From Lysinibacillus sp. ZYM-1 (GTDB lineage: Bacteria; Bacillota; Bacilli; Bacillales_A; Planococcaceae): a stretch of 64,000 nucleotides of DNA. The translations under genes and the position numbers were made by a program. Positions 9,184-17,085 of this stretch are shown one piece after another (within the stretch, counting starts at the first letter, position 1; each line of letters opens with the position of its first letter). Under the pieces are notes generated by a model. That model did no database searches. It was not told the DNA's origin and saw only the letters and a list, made by a program, of their open reading frames with translations. The stretch covers positions 1-64,000 of the forward strand of contig NZ_KQ465122.1 of assembly GCF_001308875.1 (NCBI RefSeq), given 5' to 3'.

Positions 9184-9897
9184 ATGATTCAAGATATAAA
9201 AACACGAGTCGAACGCTTAAATTGGGAGTCCATTCAAAATGAATTAGATAAGCAAGGATTTGCAAAGCTTCCGGTGATTTTAACAAAAGAGGAATGTGAA
9301 ATCTTCATAAAATTGTATTGTGACGATGAGTTATACAGAACGACAATCAATATGACGAGATATCGCTTTGGCAATGGGGAGTACAAATATTTTTCCTATC
9401 CATTACCTGAAATCATCCAAAGTTTAAGAGAGTCATTTTATCTCGAATTGGCCAAAACAGCCAATCGATGGTTGGGTTATTTAGAGAAAAAAGAACAGTT
9501 TCCAGATCAGCTTGAAGATTTTTTGAAAACCTGTGAAGAATATGAACAAACTAGACCGACACCATTACTATTAAAGTATGAAACAGGTGGTTTTAATTGT
9601 TTGCATCAAGATTTATATGGCGACATATTTTTCCCGTTTCAAGTAGTATTTGTATTGAACAAACGAGATACAGACTTTTGTGGTGGAGAATCTCTATTAG
9701 TGGAACAAATTCCTCGTGCTCAGAGTCGAGGACATGTCATTACTTTAGAGCAAGGCAGTGCGCTAATCTTTCCTACTAACCATAGACCTGTGCTAGGTAA
9801 AAAAGGATATTACAAAAATACGATTCGTCACGGAGTAAGCACGGTTACTTCTGGAGAACGATACGGTCTTGGAATCATTTTTCACGATTCTAAATAA
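9184..9897 (+). CDS. 2OG-Fe(II) oxygenase of the alkylation-repair locus
   Basis: 237 residues of a cupin-like dioxygenase. The iron ligands are His141 and Asp143 (CLHQDLYG) and His216 (IRHGVST), with Arg226 (GERYGLG) expected to bind 2-oxoglutarate. Family members are encoded beside ada and alkA in many bacteria and are thought to act on alkylated bases or related damage, like AlkB but of a separate family. Good AGGAG site before the ATG. The direct product is not known. Confidence 0.85.
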   Translation: MIQDIKTRVERLNWESIQNELDKQGFAKLPVILTKEECEIFIKLYCDDELYRTTINMTRYRFGNGEYKYFSYPLPEIIQSLRESFYLELAKTANRWLGYLEKKEQFPDQLEDFLKTCEEYEQTRPTPLLLKYETGGFNCLHQDLYGDIFFPFQVVFVLNKRDTDFCGGESLLVEQIPRAQSRGHVITLEQGSALIFPTNHRPVLGKKGYYKNTIRHGVSTVTSGERYGLGIIFHDSK

Positions 9898-9912
9898 AAA
9901 ATTAAACTTCAA

Positions 9913-9930
9913 TATCTTGCTATTTCATTC
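9913..9930 (+). promoter_or_regulatory. Candidate Ada-regulon element, copy 2
   Basis: TATCTTGCTATTTCATTC, 57 bases before the adaA start, matches 17 of 18 positions of the element at 9092-9109. The sequence between it and the gene contains a TATATT that could be a -10 box. Confidence 0.5.
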
Positions 9931-9986
9931 CTAGAATTATACATTCTGAATTTATAGGGAGTATATTGTAAGGAGAGGTGAGATTA

Positions 9987-10625
9987 ATGCCGGATAGAAT
10001 CACTAACGGACAGAAAGAGAGCCATGATCATAGAATTTTGAATGATGTAGAAATGATAACAGATGACAAGTGGCAAGCAATTATAAATAATGATACAGCG
10101 TACAATAATCAATTTTTCTACGCAGTAAAGTCAACAGGGATATTCTGTAAACCATCCTGCAAATCACGCGTCCCGAAAAAAGAAAATGTATGCATTTTTC
10201 CAAACGCAGAACAAGCTCTCCGCGCAAATTTTCGCCCTTGTAAACGTTGCAAGCCCACTAATGAAAATCTGCCTGATAGTGAGTGGGTTGATTTAATTAC
10301 TGAATACATTGATAAAAATTTCACTGAGAAATTAACGCTAGAATCGTTAGCCAATATTTGTCATGGGAGTCCGTATCATATGCATCGAACCTTTAAAAAG
10401 ATTAAAGGCATGACGCCAGTTGAATATATACAACAAGTGAGAGTACATGCGGCTAAAAAGTATTTGATTCAGACAAATAAAGCGGTTGGAGATATCGCCA
10501 TATGTGTGGGTATGGCTAACACGCCTTATTTTATTACTTTATTTAAAAAGAAAACGGGACAGACACCAGCACAATTTCGTCAAATGAGTAAAATGGAGGA
10601 AAAGTACAATGAAAACAAAGAATAA
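9987..10625 (+). CDS. adaA: AdaA methylphosphotriester-DNA methyltransferase / AraC-type activator
   Basis: 212 residues. The N-terminal Ada zinc domain has four cysteines: Cys54 and Cys58 (GIFCKPSCKS) and Cys85 and Cys88 (RPCKRC). One of these accepts the methyl group from phosphotriesters and switches the protein to an activator. An AraC-type DNA-binding domain follows at about 104-200. ATG 9987 is preferred over GTG 9978 because AGGAGAGG ends too close to the GTG. The gene overlaps adaB by 17 bases. It corresponds to B. subtilis AdaA and lacks the C-terminal O6-methylguanine domain, which is the separate next gene. Confidence 0.94.
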   Translation: MPDRITNGQKESHDHRILNDVEMITDDKWQAIINNDTAYNNQFFYAVKSTGIFCKPSCKSRVPKKENVCIFPNAEQALRANFRPCKRCKPTNENLPDSEWVDLITEYIDKNFTEKLTLESLANICHGSPYHMHRTFKKIKGMTPVEYIQQVRVHAAKKYLIQTNKAVGDIAICVGMANTPYFITLFKKKTGQTPAQFRQMSKMEEKYNENKE

Positions 10626-11142
10626 ACCAACCCTTTATTGGTCTTTACTAAAGTTTAAGGATTGGCATTTATATATTGCTTCAACGTCAAAGGGGCTTGT
10701 ATTTGTAGGTTCACAGAACAAACCATTCGAGGAATTATTCGAATGGGCCAAGAAACGCTTTCCAGGAAGTCCTCTTGTTGAAGAAGATGAAAAGCTTGAA
10801 CCCTATGTCGTTGAAATCAAGCAGTATCTAGAAGGAAAGCGGAAAACCTTCACTGTTCCATTTGAGTATGTAGGTACGCAATTTCAGCTAGCAGTTTGGC
10901 AAGCACTTTGTGAAATTCCTTATGGACGGACAAAATCCTATTCCGACATTGCCAATGCTATGAATAAGCCAGCAGCTGTTCGTGCTGTAGGAGCGGCTAT
11001 TGGGGCTAATCCAGTATTAATTACTGTGCCGTGCCATCGTGTATTAGGAAAAAATGGCTCATTAACTGGCTATCGGGGCGGATTAGAAATGAAGACACTA
11101 CTCCTAGATCTGGAAAAGCGAGCTTCATCTAGCGATGAATAA
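10609..11142 (+). CDS. adaB: Methylated-DNA-protein-cysteine S-methyltransferase
   Basis: 177 residues. It repairs O6-methylguanine by transferring the methyl group to its own cysteine. The acceptor is Cys142 in PCHRVLG, and RAVGAAIGANP upstream is the DNA-binding and active-site helix of the family. Its GGAGG site lies inside the end of adaA and the reading frames overlap by 17 bases, so expression is coupled to AdaA. The next gene starts 28 bases after its end. Confidence 0.95.
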   Translation: MKTKNKPTLYWSLLKFKDWHLYIASTSKGLVFVGSQNKPFEELFEWAKKRFPGSPLVEEDEKLEPYVVEIKQYLEGKRKTFTVPFEYVGTQFQLAVWQALCEIPYGRTKSYSDIANAMNKPAAVRAVGAAIGANPVLITVPCHRVLGKNGSLTGYRGGLEMKTLLLDLEKRASSSDE

Positions 11143-11170
11143 TCATTGCCGACAAAAATGGAGGTGCGCC

Positions 11171-11989
11171 ATGAAAAGTGAATTATTCTATAAAAATCCA
11201 AAAACCATGCTGAATAAAGGGACTGGCTTTCTTTCTGGATATACACATTCACTTAATCCTTATACAGGCTGTTCATTTGGATGTTCTTATTGCTATGTAC
11301 GCGAAATGCCTGTATCTCTTTTTCGGGAAGGCGAATGGGGAAATTGGGTCGATGTTAAAAACGGAGCAGCGAATATATTAAAAAAGGAGCTTCATCGCGC
11401 CAAGGCAAAAGGGAATGTAACCATTTTTATGTCATCAAGTACTGATCCGTATCAGCCAATAGAGCATAACGAAAAAGTGACACGATCTTTACTAGAAGTT
11501 ATGGTAGAAGATCCCCCTGACTTCCTATTAGTACAGACTAGAAGCCCACTTGTGAGTCGGGATATCGATTTGCTGCAGCATTTTAAAGATAAAGTTCGTG
11601 TAAGTATGACAGTAGAGACTGATAGGGAAGATATTCGCAAATATTTTACGCCCTCTGCTCCGCCTATTCCAGCAAGGCTTAAAACACTCCAACTGCTTGC
11701 TGAATGCGGTATTCCTGCACAGATTGCCATCGCACCCGTTTTACCGAGTAGCGAGCGATTTGCAGAATTATTGCGTCCCTTGGTTAACCGAGTATGTATA
11801 GATGATTATTTTATGGGGGACGGCAGTGGTGGTAAACGAACACAAAAAATGGGCTTACAAACGTTATATAGAAATCTGCAAATGGAAGAATGGTATCATC
11901 CATCCGTCTACAAAATGGTTTATAAACGAATGCGGCAGTTTTTTTCGGAAGATGAACTTTTCATAAGCCAGAAGGGTTTCGAACCTTGA
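11171..11989 (+). CDS. SPL-type radical SAM protein of the ada operon
   Basis: 272 residues. The radical SAM cluster motif CX3CX2C is at Cys34, Cys38 and Cys41 (TGCSFGCSYCY), within a family related to spore photoproduct lyase and Rv2578c-type proteins. Start at ATG 11171 behind GGAGGTG; the longer frame from 11135 has no good ribosome site. It directly follows adaB and probably belongs to the same transcript, which suggests a role in DNA lesion reversal or handling (inference). It lacks the C-terminal length of true spore photoproduct lyase (about 340 residues). Confidence 0.85.
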   Translation: MKSELFYKNPKTMLNKGTGFLSGYTHSLNPYTGCSFGCSYCYVREMPVSLFREGEWGNWVDVKNGAANILKKELHRAKAKGNVTIFMSSSTDPYQPIEHNEKVTRSLLEVMVEDPPDFLLVQTRSPLVSRDIDLLQHFKDKVRVSMTVETDREDIRKYFTPSAPPIPARLKTLQLLAECGIPAQIAIAPVLPSSERFAELLRPLVNRVCIDDYFMGDGSGGKRTQKMGLQTLYRNLQMEEWYHPSVYKMVYKRMRQFFSEDELFISQKGFEP

Positions 11990-12147
11990 TCTAACGTTTG
12001 ATTATATTGTGTTTATGAGAATTAAAACAGATAACAAAATGGAAATCATCTATTATACAACCTTTGACCTTCTCAAAGGAAGAGATCTGTCCAATTGCGA
12101 AGAGGGCAAGCATCTCTTCATAGACATAAGTTCAGCTCTTAATTATA

Positions 12148-12172
12148 GGCATAGTGCTAGTGCAGCTATGCC
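12148..12172. terminator. Hairpin between convergent genes
   Basis: GGCATAG (12148-12154) pairs with CTATGCC (12166-12172). A short T-run follows ten bases later on the plus strand. It lies between the radical SAM gene and the convergent methyltransferase gene, so it may end the ada transcript. Confidence 0.45.
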
Positions 12173-12191
12173 TGCGCAAACTTTTTAGTAA

Positions 12192-12812
12192 CTAATAGAC
12201 TTTAATTACTTCAATATATCTATACATTCCACTTAACATAACTGGGTCATCCTTTATAATTTTGAGCCTTTGTTCATTTTGGCTAAACAATTCCTCAAAA
12301 CTTCGACCAATATCGGTTCCTAATATGCTTATAAAAGGCCTTACCAGTTTTTTTGTTAGTGTTATTTTTTGATTTTTAGGAGCAAATTTATCAAAGATCA
12401 AAATTCTTCCGTCCTTCTTTAAAACTCTTATCATTTCTCCAAAGCATTTATTTTCATCAGGAACGACAGAGAGTATTAAACTCGCTACAATATAGTCAAA
12501 TGATTCATCCTCAAAAGCCATTTTTTGAGCATCCATTTCTAAAAACTTGATAGCAGAGCGCTGGAATTTACTTTTAGCTTTATCTAACATATCAGGAGAA
12601 TAATCAATTGCTGTAATATCATAATCAACATAGTTGATTAATTCTAAATCAGCTCCAGTCCCAATACCTACATATAAGATTTTTTGCTTGCTTTGAAAAG
12701 GTACTTCTTGAAAAATCTTTTTTCTAGTCTTTAAAAACAACCCTGTATTAAAGAATTTATCATAGAAGGAAGAGCCAACTTTATAAATAAGCTTGTTCCA
12801 CGTATTATTCAT
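12192..12812 (-). CDS. Class I SAM-dependent methyltransferase
   Basis: 206 residues with the Rossmann-type motif I ILYVGIGTGADLELI (about 45-59), motif II around DITAIDYSPDML, and a post-motif region FDYIVASLILSVV. It resembles UbiE or phospholipid N-methyltransferase type enzymes acting on small or lipid substrates, but the substrate cannot be told. It stands alone, convergent with the ada operon. Confidence 0.85.
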   Translation of the reverse strand: MNNTWNKLIYKVGSSFYDKFFNTGLFLKTRKKIFQEVPFQSKQKILYVGIGTGADLELINYVDYDITAIDYSPDMLDKAKSKFQRSAIKFLEMDAQKMAFEDESFDYIVASLILSVVPDENKCFGEMIRVLKKDGRILIFDKFAPKNQKITLTKKLVRPFISILGTDIGRSFEELFSQNEQRLKIIKDDPVMLSGMYRYIEVIKVY

Positions 12813-13316
12813 TATGTCATCCCATCTTTCATTTACCGATCGTAAGCGCGGTAATAAAATACCGTTTACGTCAGACGAAATATCTTATTAAGGCAATAAG
12901 GACGTACAAACAATTTACCACTACGAAAAAAGAATTATGCTGATGTAAGTTAACGGACAGAATAATTATAATGCTTTCTTTGAGCATACTCTAATTTCAT
13001 GTCTAATACCGTACTAATAATAAATTTTAAGGAATTAATTATTAAAATCTAAGCGTTTTGTTTACTATTTACATTGTTGATTAATTGTTGAAATCAATCT
13101 GATTTAGTATGCTATTTACAATGGGATTATCTTTTACTCTTCAAAAACGGAACCCTTTAAACTTTGACAAGGGGTTTTATTTTTAGAAGTCTCTAGGTAA
13201 ATATTTGAATTGAATGTTTTTATTAGCAAGCGAAAAAATCGGCAAAAATAAATTCTAAAATTCAAAATCTGATTAAATCTAATATGTATATAGAAAAATT
13301 TAAGAGGTTGATTACA
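12813..13316. other. Intergenic region with an orphan hairpin
   Basis: AT-rich with no gene. AACCCTT (from about 13151) pairs with AAGGGGTT (about 13169-13176) and is followed by TTATTTTT, a terminator-like hairpin with no gene just upstream on the plus strand. It may be left over from a deleted gene. Confidence 0.4.
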
Positions 13317-13319
13317 TTG

Positions 13320-14573
13320 ATGAAAAAAGGAAAAAAATCAAATTATTTAGCGAAAATTTCTTTAGGAGTTATGGGTGCAGGCTTTCTCATAACGATTCCT
13401 TTTCAAGAAACCCTTATGGGGAGATTATTACAAGGGGGATTTGAGGCAGGACTTGTTGGAGGATTAGCAGATTGGTTTGCTGTAACAGCTCTTTTTCGCC
13501 ATCCAATGGGTATACCTATTCCACATACCGCATTGCTTCCAAAAAACCGAAATAGAATGATTACAGCTCTTATATCCATGCTTGAAAAAGATTGGCTCAC
13601 TAAAGAAAGTATTAAAGAGAAAATCCAACAAATTAATTTTGCAGATAAACTAATACAACTTGCTGAGATTGAATTGTCATCAGGTACTTTGAAAAGAAGA
13701 ATTGGTTTGATTCTCAATGAGATCATTAATTTAGTAAATGTAGAAAAAATAGCTCCGTTTATTGAAAAAGAGTTAAAGGAGTATCTTCATTCTTTAAAAG
13801 TAGAAAAAATTCTTGAATCTATAATTACTCAAGCACTAAACAAAAAAATAGATGAAAAAGCTTTGAACTTTACCTTGACTGAAACCGAAAAGTGGATGTC
13901 AAAAGAAGAAACAAAGCAAAAAATAGGAAGAATGGCCAAACAATTACTTGATAATATCGAAGTAGATGGCTTTTTAAGGGTAGCAATTAGTTCTTTTCGT
14001 AATTTAATAACGGAGGAAAAGCTCGGAAATATGCTTCAACCATTTATACTTAATAAAATCATTCTTTTACAGAGAGATGATAACCCTGATAGGCATTTGA
14101 TTCTTTCTCGAATTCGAGAAGAGTTAGAAGGCATACAACATAAGGAAAAATTAATGGTTGAGATGAATAATTGGAAGAAAACACAAGTAAACAATTGGAA
14201 TACGGTAGATCAAATTACTGAAATGTTAAAGCAACTACAGAAAAAGTTGATTCTTCTAGTCGAAGATGAAGAATTTATTGACAGGTATGTAATTTCATTT
14301 ATTCAAAACTTTATAAATAGCATAGTAAAAACGCCTGGAAAAATGGAAAGTATTGAAAATTGGATTCAAAAGCAAATTTCATACTACATTGATAAGAATC
14401 ATTCAAAAATAGGTGTGCTTGTCAAAGAAAATCTGGAAAAATTGGATAACGAAACTCTTATTAATATGATGGAAAATAACATTGGTAAGGATCTACAATG
14501 GATTCGAGTGAATGGGGCAATTTGCGGGTTTGCCATAGGAATTATCTTAACGATCTTGAAATCTTTTTTATAG
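13320..14573 (+). CDS. DUF445 family membrane protein
   Basis: 417 residues. An N-terminal hydrophobic segment is followed by the conserved GGFEAGLVGGLADWFAVTAL and the FRHPMGIPIPHTALLPKNR block that defines DUF445. A long coiled-coil-like helical middle comes next, and a C-terminal hydrophobic anchor (NGAICGFAIGIILTILK). The start is ATG 13320 or TTG 13317, since AAGAGG (13302-13307) serves either; the frame start at 13284 has no ribosome site. In bacilli such proteins (YheB-like) are sporulation or envelope associated, with no assigned biochemical role. Confidence 0.85.
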   Translation: MKKGKKSNYLAKISLGVMGAGFLITIPFQETLMGRLLQGGFEAGLVGGLADWFAVTALFRHPMGIPIPHTALLPKNRNRMITALISMLEKDWLTKESIKEKIQQINFADKLIQLAEIELSSGTLKRRIGLILNEIINLVNVEKIAPFIEKELKEYLHSLKVEKILESIITQALNKKIDEKALNFTLTETEKWMSKEETKQKIGRMAKQLLDNIEVDGFLRVAISSFRNLITEEKLGNMLQPFILNKIILLQRDDNPDRHLILSRIREELEGIQHKEKLMVEMNNWKKTQVNNWNTVDQITEMLKQLQKKLILLVEDEEFIDRYVISFIQNFINSIVKTPGKMESIENWIQKQISYYIDKNHSKIGVLVKENLEKLDNETLINMMENNIGKDLQWIRVNGAICGFAIGIILTILKSFL

Positions 14574-15110
14574 GATAAATTCGTCCATTTAGATTCAGGT
14601 TAACAGGAGTATCATGAATAGAAGTGCGAAATAAAAGCTAGTTCAATAAAGAAATTATCACAAGGAGTTCAGTCAATAAAGTATAAGAAGGCTGTCCATC
14701 CCAGATTTGGTCGTTCTCTTTTTGAATGTTTCCAGTAACGGTAGCTATTTCTTATTCGCAATATTTTATATTGATTCTTATAATTCAAAAAGGGGTTATT
14801 TCTGAATTGTGGTAATTATTATTTGCAGTATATTTGCCCAATATAATAAAAATTGTTCACATAAGCAATACATACGTAAGTAGCAAACCTTATGTTAACT
14901 TTCTGTTTTGAAAATGTGAAGCAATTGAAATATCCTTCAGAAGAATAAAAATACTGACAGAAAAAAGCGAACTTTTACTCTCAAAATAATTCATAACATC
15001 CGTGTTTTAATAACAAAAGTGCTATTCTCCCATCAGCTAGATACTTCTTTGATTGAATAAAACACGAATATTATAGATAAAGTTAATAAAGGCTGATTTT
15101 TTAGATTATA
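14574..15110. other. Intergenic region, nothing recognised
   Basis: About 540 bases with many stops in all frames and no clear promoter or terminator. Confidence 0.4.
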
Positions 15111-15152
15111 TCTGTACATTCTTGTCTCTGTATTTGGACAAGAACGTACAGA
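15111..15152. repeat. Inverted copy of the 20-bp interspersed repeat
   Basis: TCTGTACATTCTTGTC (15111-15126) and GACAAGAACGTACAGA (15137-15152) are inverted repeats matching at 15 of 16 positions with a 10-base loop. Each arm is a version of the repeat core seen at 15704, 35.85-36.06 kb and 42.5 kb. The right arm and the copy at 15704-15722 face each other across the small gene at 15272-15613. Confidence 0.65.
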
Positions 15153-15271
15153 CAGACAAACAAGTTAAAAAACCAATAAGAAATAGTTGTTGGTGGATAA
15201 GATCAATCTCAGTTGGATAAAATATTTGTGAACTTAAAAAGTTCGAATTTCAAGGATTGGGAGGACTTAAT

Positions 15272-15613
15272 ATGTCATCTGAAATGGGAGATATACATCG
15301 TACTGGTCAAGACATTAACGACGTAATAGTACATTTTGGTGGGCAAGCTGAGAGTGTTTTTAGTTCATTAGCTGAACAAGGCCGACTTTCAATACAAAAG
15401 AAAGCAGACGAATTAGCTGCACAGTATCTTGAAAGTAATCCTAATCCAGACTATTATGATTGTGTTGAAATTGTAGCAGAGGGAGTTTCGACCGCTGGGA
15501 ACGAAATAAAGGCTAGTAGTGGTTCTTGGGGAGAATCAGTAGATGCAGCACTTGGTGCTGGTGTTGGAATTCCAGCCGCAAAAATAGCTTGTAAAAGAAT
15601 ATCGTTGTCTTAA
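15272..15613 (+). CDS. Unrecognised 113-residue protein in a repeat-flanked cassette
   Basis: 113 residues starting at ATG 15272 behind GGGAGG; the TTG at 15257 has no ribosome site. The protein is acidic and mostly helical by composition, begins SSEMGDIHRTGQDINDVI, contains NPNPDYYDC, and ends in a Gly/Ala-rich stretch (VDAALGAGVGIPAAKIA). There is no signal peptide and no family that I recognise. It is bracketed by facing copies of an interspersed repeat (15137-15155 and 15704-15722) and followed by a terminator-like hairpin, so it may travel as a cassette. Likely a real gene because of its ribosome site and composition. Confidence 0.55.
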   Translation: MSSEMGDIHRTGQDINDVIVHFGGQAESVFSSLAEQGRLSIQKKADELAAQYLESNPNPDYYDCVEIVAEGVSTAGNEIKASSGSWGESVDAALGAGVGIPAAKIACKRISLS

Positions 15614-15646
15614 CATTCATTTTAAAAAAGCGTAGGCGTAAAAAGC

Positions 15647-15805
15647 TTATGCTTTTTGATTTTTATTGAATTCTTTTATCCTCTCCTCAATAGTAATCTT
15701 AGATGTCTGGACATTCTTGTCCAAACTGTTAGCAAGTTCTTGACCATACACAAAAGTAGAGATATTATGGCGAATTGACGTATTTAGGCCCACCTTGTAG
15801 ATCAT
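15647..15805 (-). repeat. Degenerate repeat locus readable as a 52-codon minus-strand frame
   Basis: This stretch holds a good copy of the 20-bp core (15704-15722, TGTCTGGACATTCTTGTCC), a poorer copy (about 15729-15747) and a decayed start of the second repeat module (TTGACGTATTTAGGCCCACC, 15776-15795). On the minus strand it is open from ATG 15805 to TAA 15647 and includes LDKNVQTSKITIEERIKEFN. The coding look and lack of a good start suggest a decayed 5' end of a gene; the other copies of this repeat are interrupted. Confidence 0.5.
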
Positions 15806-15835
15806 TGAGTTGCATAATGCAGCTCTTTTTTTATT
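15806..15835 (+). terminator. Terminator-like hairpin
   Basis: GAGTTGCAT (about 15807-15815) pairs with ATGCAGCTC (with one mismatch) and is followed by seven T. It could end transcription from the 113-residue gene. Confidence 0.6.
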
Positions 15836-15836
15836 G

Positions 15837-15857
15837 AACTAACAGGACAGGTTAGTT
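15837..15857. repeat. Small palindromic intergenic repeat
   Basis: AACTAAC and GTTAGTT face each other around AGGACAG. The same motif appears at about 26426-26445 (AACTAACAGCACAGCTTAGTT), so it is an interspersed palindromic unit. It lies just upstream of a small membrane protein gene. Confidence 0.5.
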
Positions 15858-15971
15858 GAAGTAAAAATAGTAATTAATGGTACAATATGTTTTAGATTTT
15901 GTTATCAGGAATATTGGTACAAGAACTAGATTGTCAATCGACTGTCAGTCTTGAAGGAGAAGTGTTTTTAA

Positions 15972-16139
15972 ATGAATAAACGAAAATTGTATTGGGTATT
16001 GTTAGTTCCTAGTGTTCTTATATTTATCGGAGCTTTAATTTTATTGCCTGAAAGTAAAAAGAATTATTCTGTATTTATAACGCTCATATTTTGGATTGTT
16101 TATTATGGAGTTATTAAAATAAATGATTTAAAAAAATAA
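15972..16139 (+). CDS. Small two-helix membrane protein (55 residues)
   Basis: 55 residues starting at ATG 15972, 11 bases after GAAGGAGA. Two hydrophobic segments (about 8-26, LLVPSVLIFIGALILL, and about 34-47, FITLIFWIVYYGVI) are joined by a charged loop, and the ends are basic. It looks like an intact small integral membrane protein. Function unknown; no neighbour explains it. Confidence 0.55.
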   Translation: MNKRKLYWVLLVPSVLIFIGALILLPESKKNYSVFITLIFWIVYYGVIKINDLKK

Positions 16140-16287
16140 ACAAAAAAACTAACTTTCTTGTGAAAGCATGTACTTAAACTAAGTTATGGAACAGTCCTTA
16201 TTCAGCAATCGGGCACATTTCTTTAGTAAGGAAAGCATCTTTCTTCATGAAATAGGCCATCTTATTGAATAATTATAGGTTGATGAT
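16140..16287. other. Intergenic repeat remnants
   Basis: Holds a copy of the motif TTATTCAGCAATCGGGC (about 16198-16214), related to units at 22.68, 24.13 and 26.46 kb. No gene is seen. Confidence 0.4.
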
Positions 16288-16390
16288 GTATTCAAGCCCT
16301 CCTCCACGCCAAATAATAATTTTAGTTTACATATATAAATACCTTGGTCACTACTTTCTAATTATCGAAAGCTTCCTATAATTTATCGTA
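16288..16390. repeat. ~100-bp interspersed module, copy 1
   Basis: It starts with CAAGCCCTCCTCCACGCCAA (16294-16313) and continues to ATAATTTATCGTA. Near-identical copies lie at 36083-36183 and, shortened, at 42565-42619. Read on the minus strand it contains a strong ribosome-site-like GGAGGAGGG followed by TTG. Confidence 0.75.
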
Positions 16391-16407
16391 TTAGACGAAG
16401 TTAAAGT

Positions 16408-16554
16408 GGATATACATTTGGAGCGGTATTTGCTTGTCTCTTAAAGGATAATTGGGCAATTAGTTTGGTAGCCATCTTACCATTCAGTGCAGGAATAATA
16501 GTGGCCATACGATTAAATGAAACATTACCGTCATTCGAATCAAAAAGATCATAA
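16408..16554 (+). pseudogene. C-terminal remnant of an MFS transporter
   Basis: An open stretch without a start codon encodes GYTFGAVFACLLKDNWAISL and a second hydrophobic helix ending in SFESKRS. GYTFGAVFA and the helix pair match the last two membrane segments of drug/sugar MFS transporters. An in-frame stop lies just upstream and a repeat module abuts it. The rest of the gene was lost, probably by deletion. Confidence 0.6.
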
Positions 16555-16626
16555 TCAACCGAGGAATGGGGTAAAATCTTTGATGTACTTTATGTTGAAT
16601 AATAATAAAAAATAGGAGTGTTTGAA

Positions 16627-16932
16627 ATGGCATATTTATTACAAGTTGATTTTCCGTTTGAAGGCCCTTTTGGTGAAGACATGGCCAAAGGATTTTTGGA
16701 TGTAGCAAATAGTATTAACGAAGAAGAAGGGTTCCATTGGAAAATATGGACGGAAAGTCAAGAGACAAAAGAGGCTGGAGGTATCTATGTATTTGAGAAA
16801 AAACAAGATGCCGAAAAATATGCTGACATGCATAAAGACAGACTTCAATCGTTTGGAATTAAAGATATCCGAGTAAGAATTTTTGACATAAATGAAAAGC
16901 TAACAAAACTGAATCATGGTTATGTTATATAA
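16627..16932 (+). CDS. YdhR-like monooxygenase family protein
   Basis: 101 residues of a dimeric alpha/beta-barrel (ABM-like) fold. The front half (YLLQVDFPFEGPFGED) and the middle EGFHWKIWTES with YVFEKKQDAEKYADMH match the putative monooxygenase YdhR family. ATG 16627 is chosen because AGGAG (16613-16617) is 9 bases upstream; the GTG at 16618 overlaps that site. It stands alone. The natural substrate is unknown for the family. Confidence 0.82.
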   Translation: MAYLLQVDFPFEGPFGEDMAKGFLDVANSINEEEGFHWKIWTESQETKEAGGIYVFEKKQDAEKYADMHKDRLQSFGIKDIRVRIFDINEKLTKLNHGYVI

Positions 16933-17050
16933 TGAGGGAAACGGTAATTTCGCAAATTGGTGTAGGTATTGTTCCATTGAGTATAGTTACATACCATTTA
17001 ATTACAACTAACAACATGCAAAGCTTTTCTTAAAGTGATAAATGAGCATT

Positions 17051-17083
17051 AAAAACTCCCTTTACAAATGTAAAAGGAGTTTT
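17051..17083. terminator. Bidirectional terminator
   Basis: AAAAACTCC...TTTACA pairs with TGTAAAAGGAGTTTT (17051-17083). A T-run on each strand would serve both the YdhR-like gene (plus) and the ABC transporter operon (minus). Confidence 0.75.
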
Positions 17084-17085
17084 GT

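Noticed and set aside
15737-16390. An insertion sequence bounded by the repeat modules
   Set aside because: No transposase, no terminal inverted repeats at the modules and no target duplication were seen.
16484-16848. Minus-strand frames near 16.5-16.8 kb
   Set aside because: Antisense to the MFS remnant and the YdhR-like gene, without ribosome sites.
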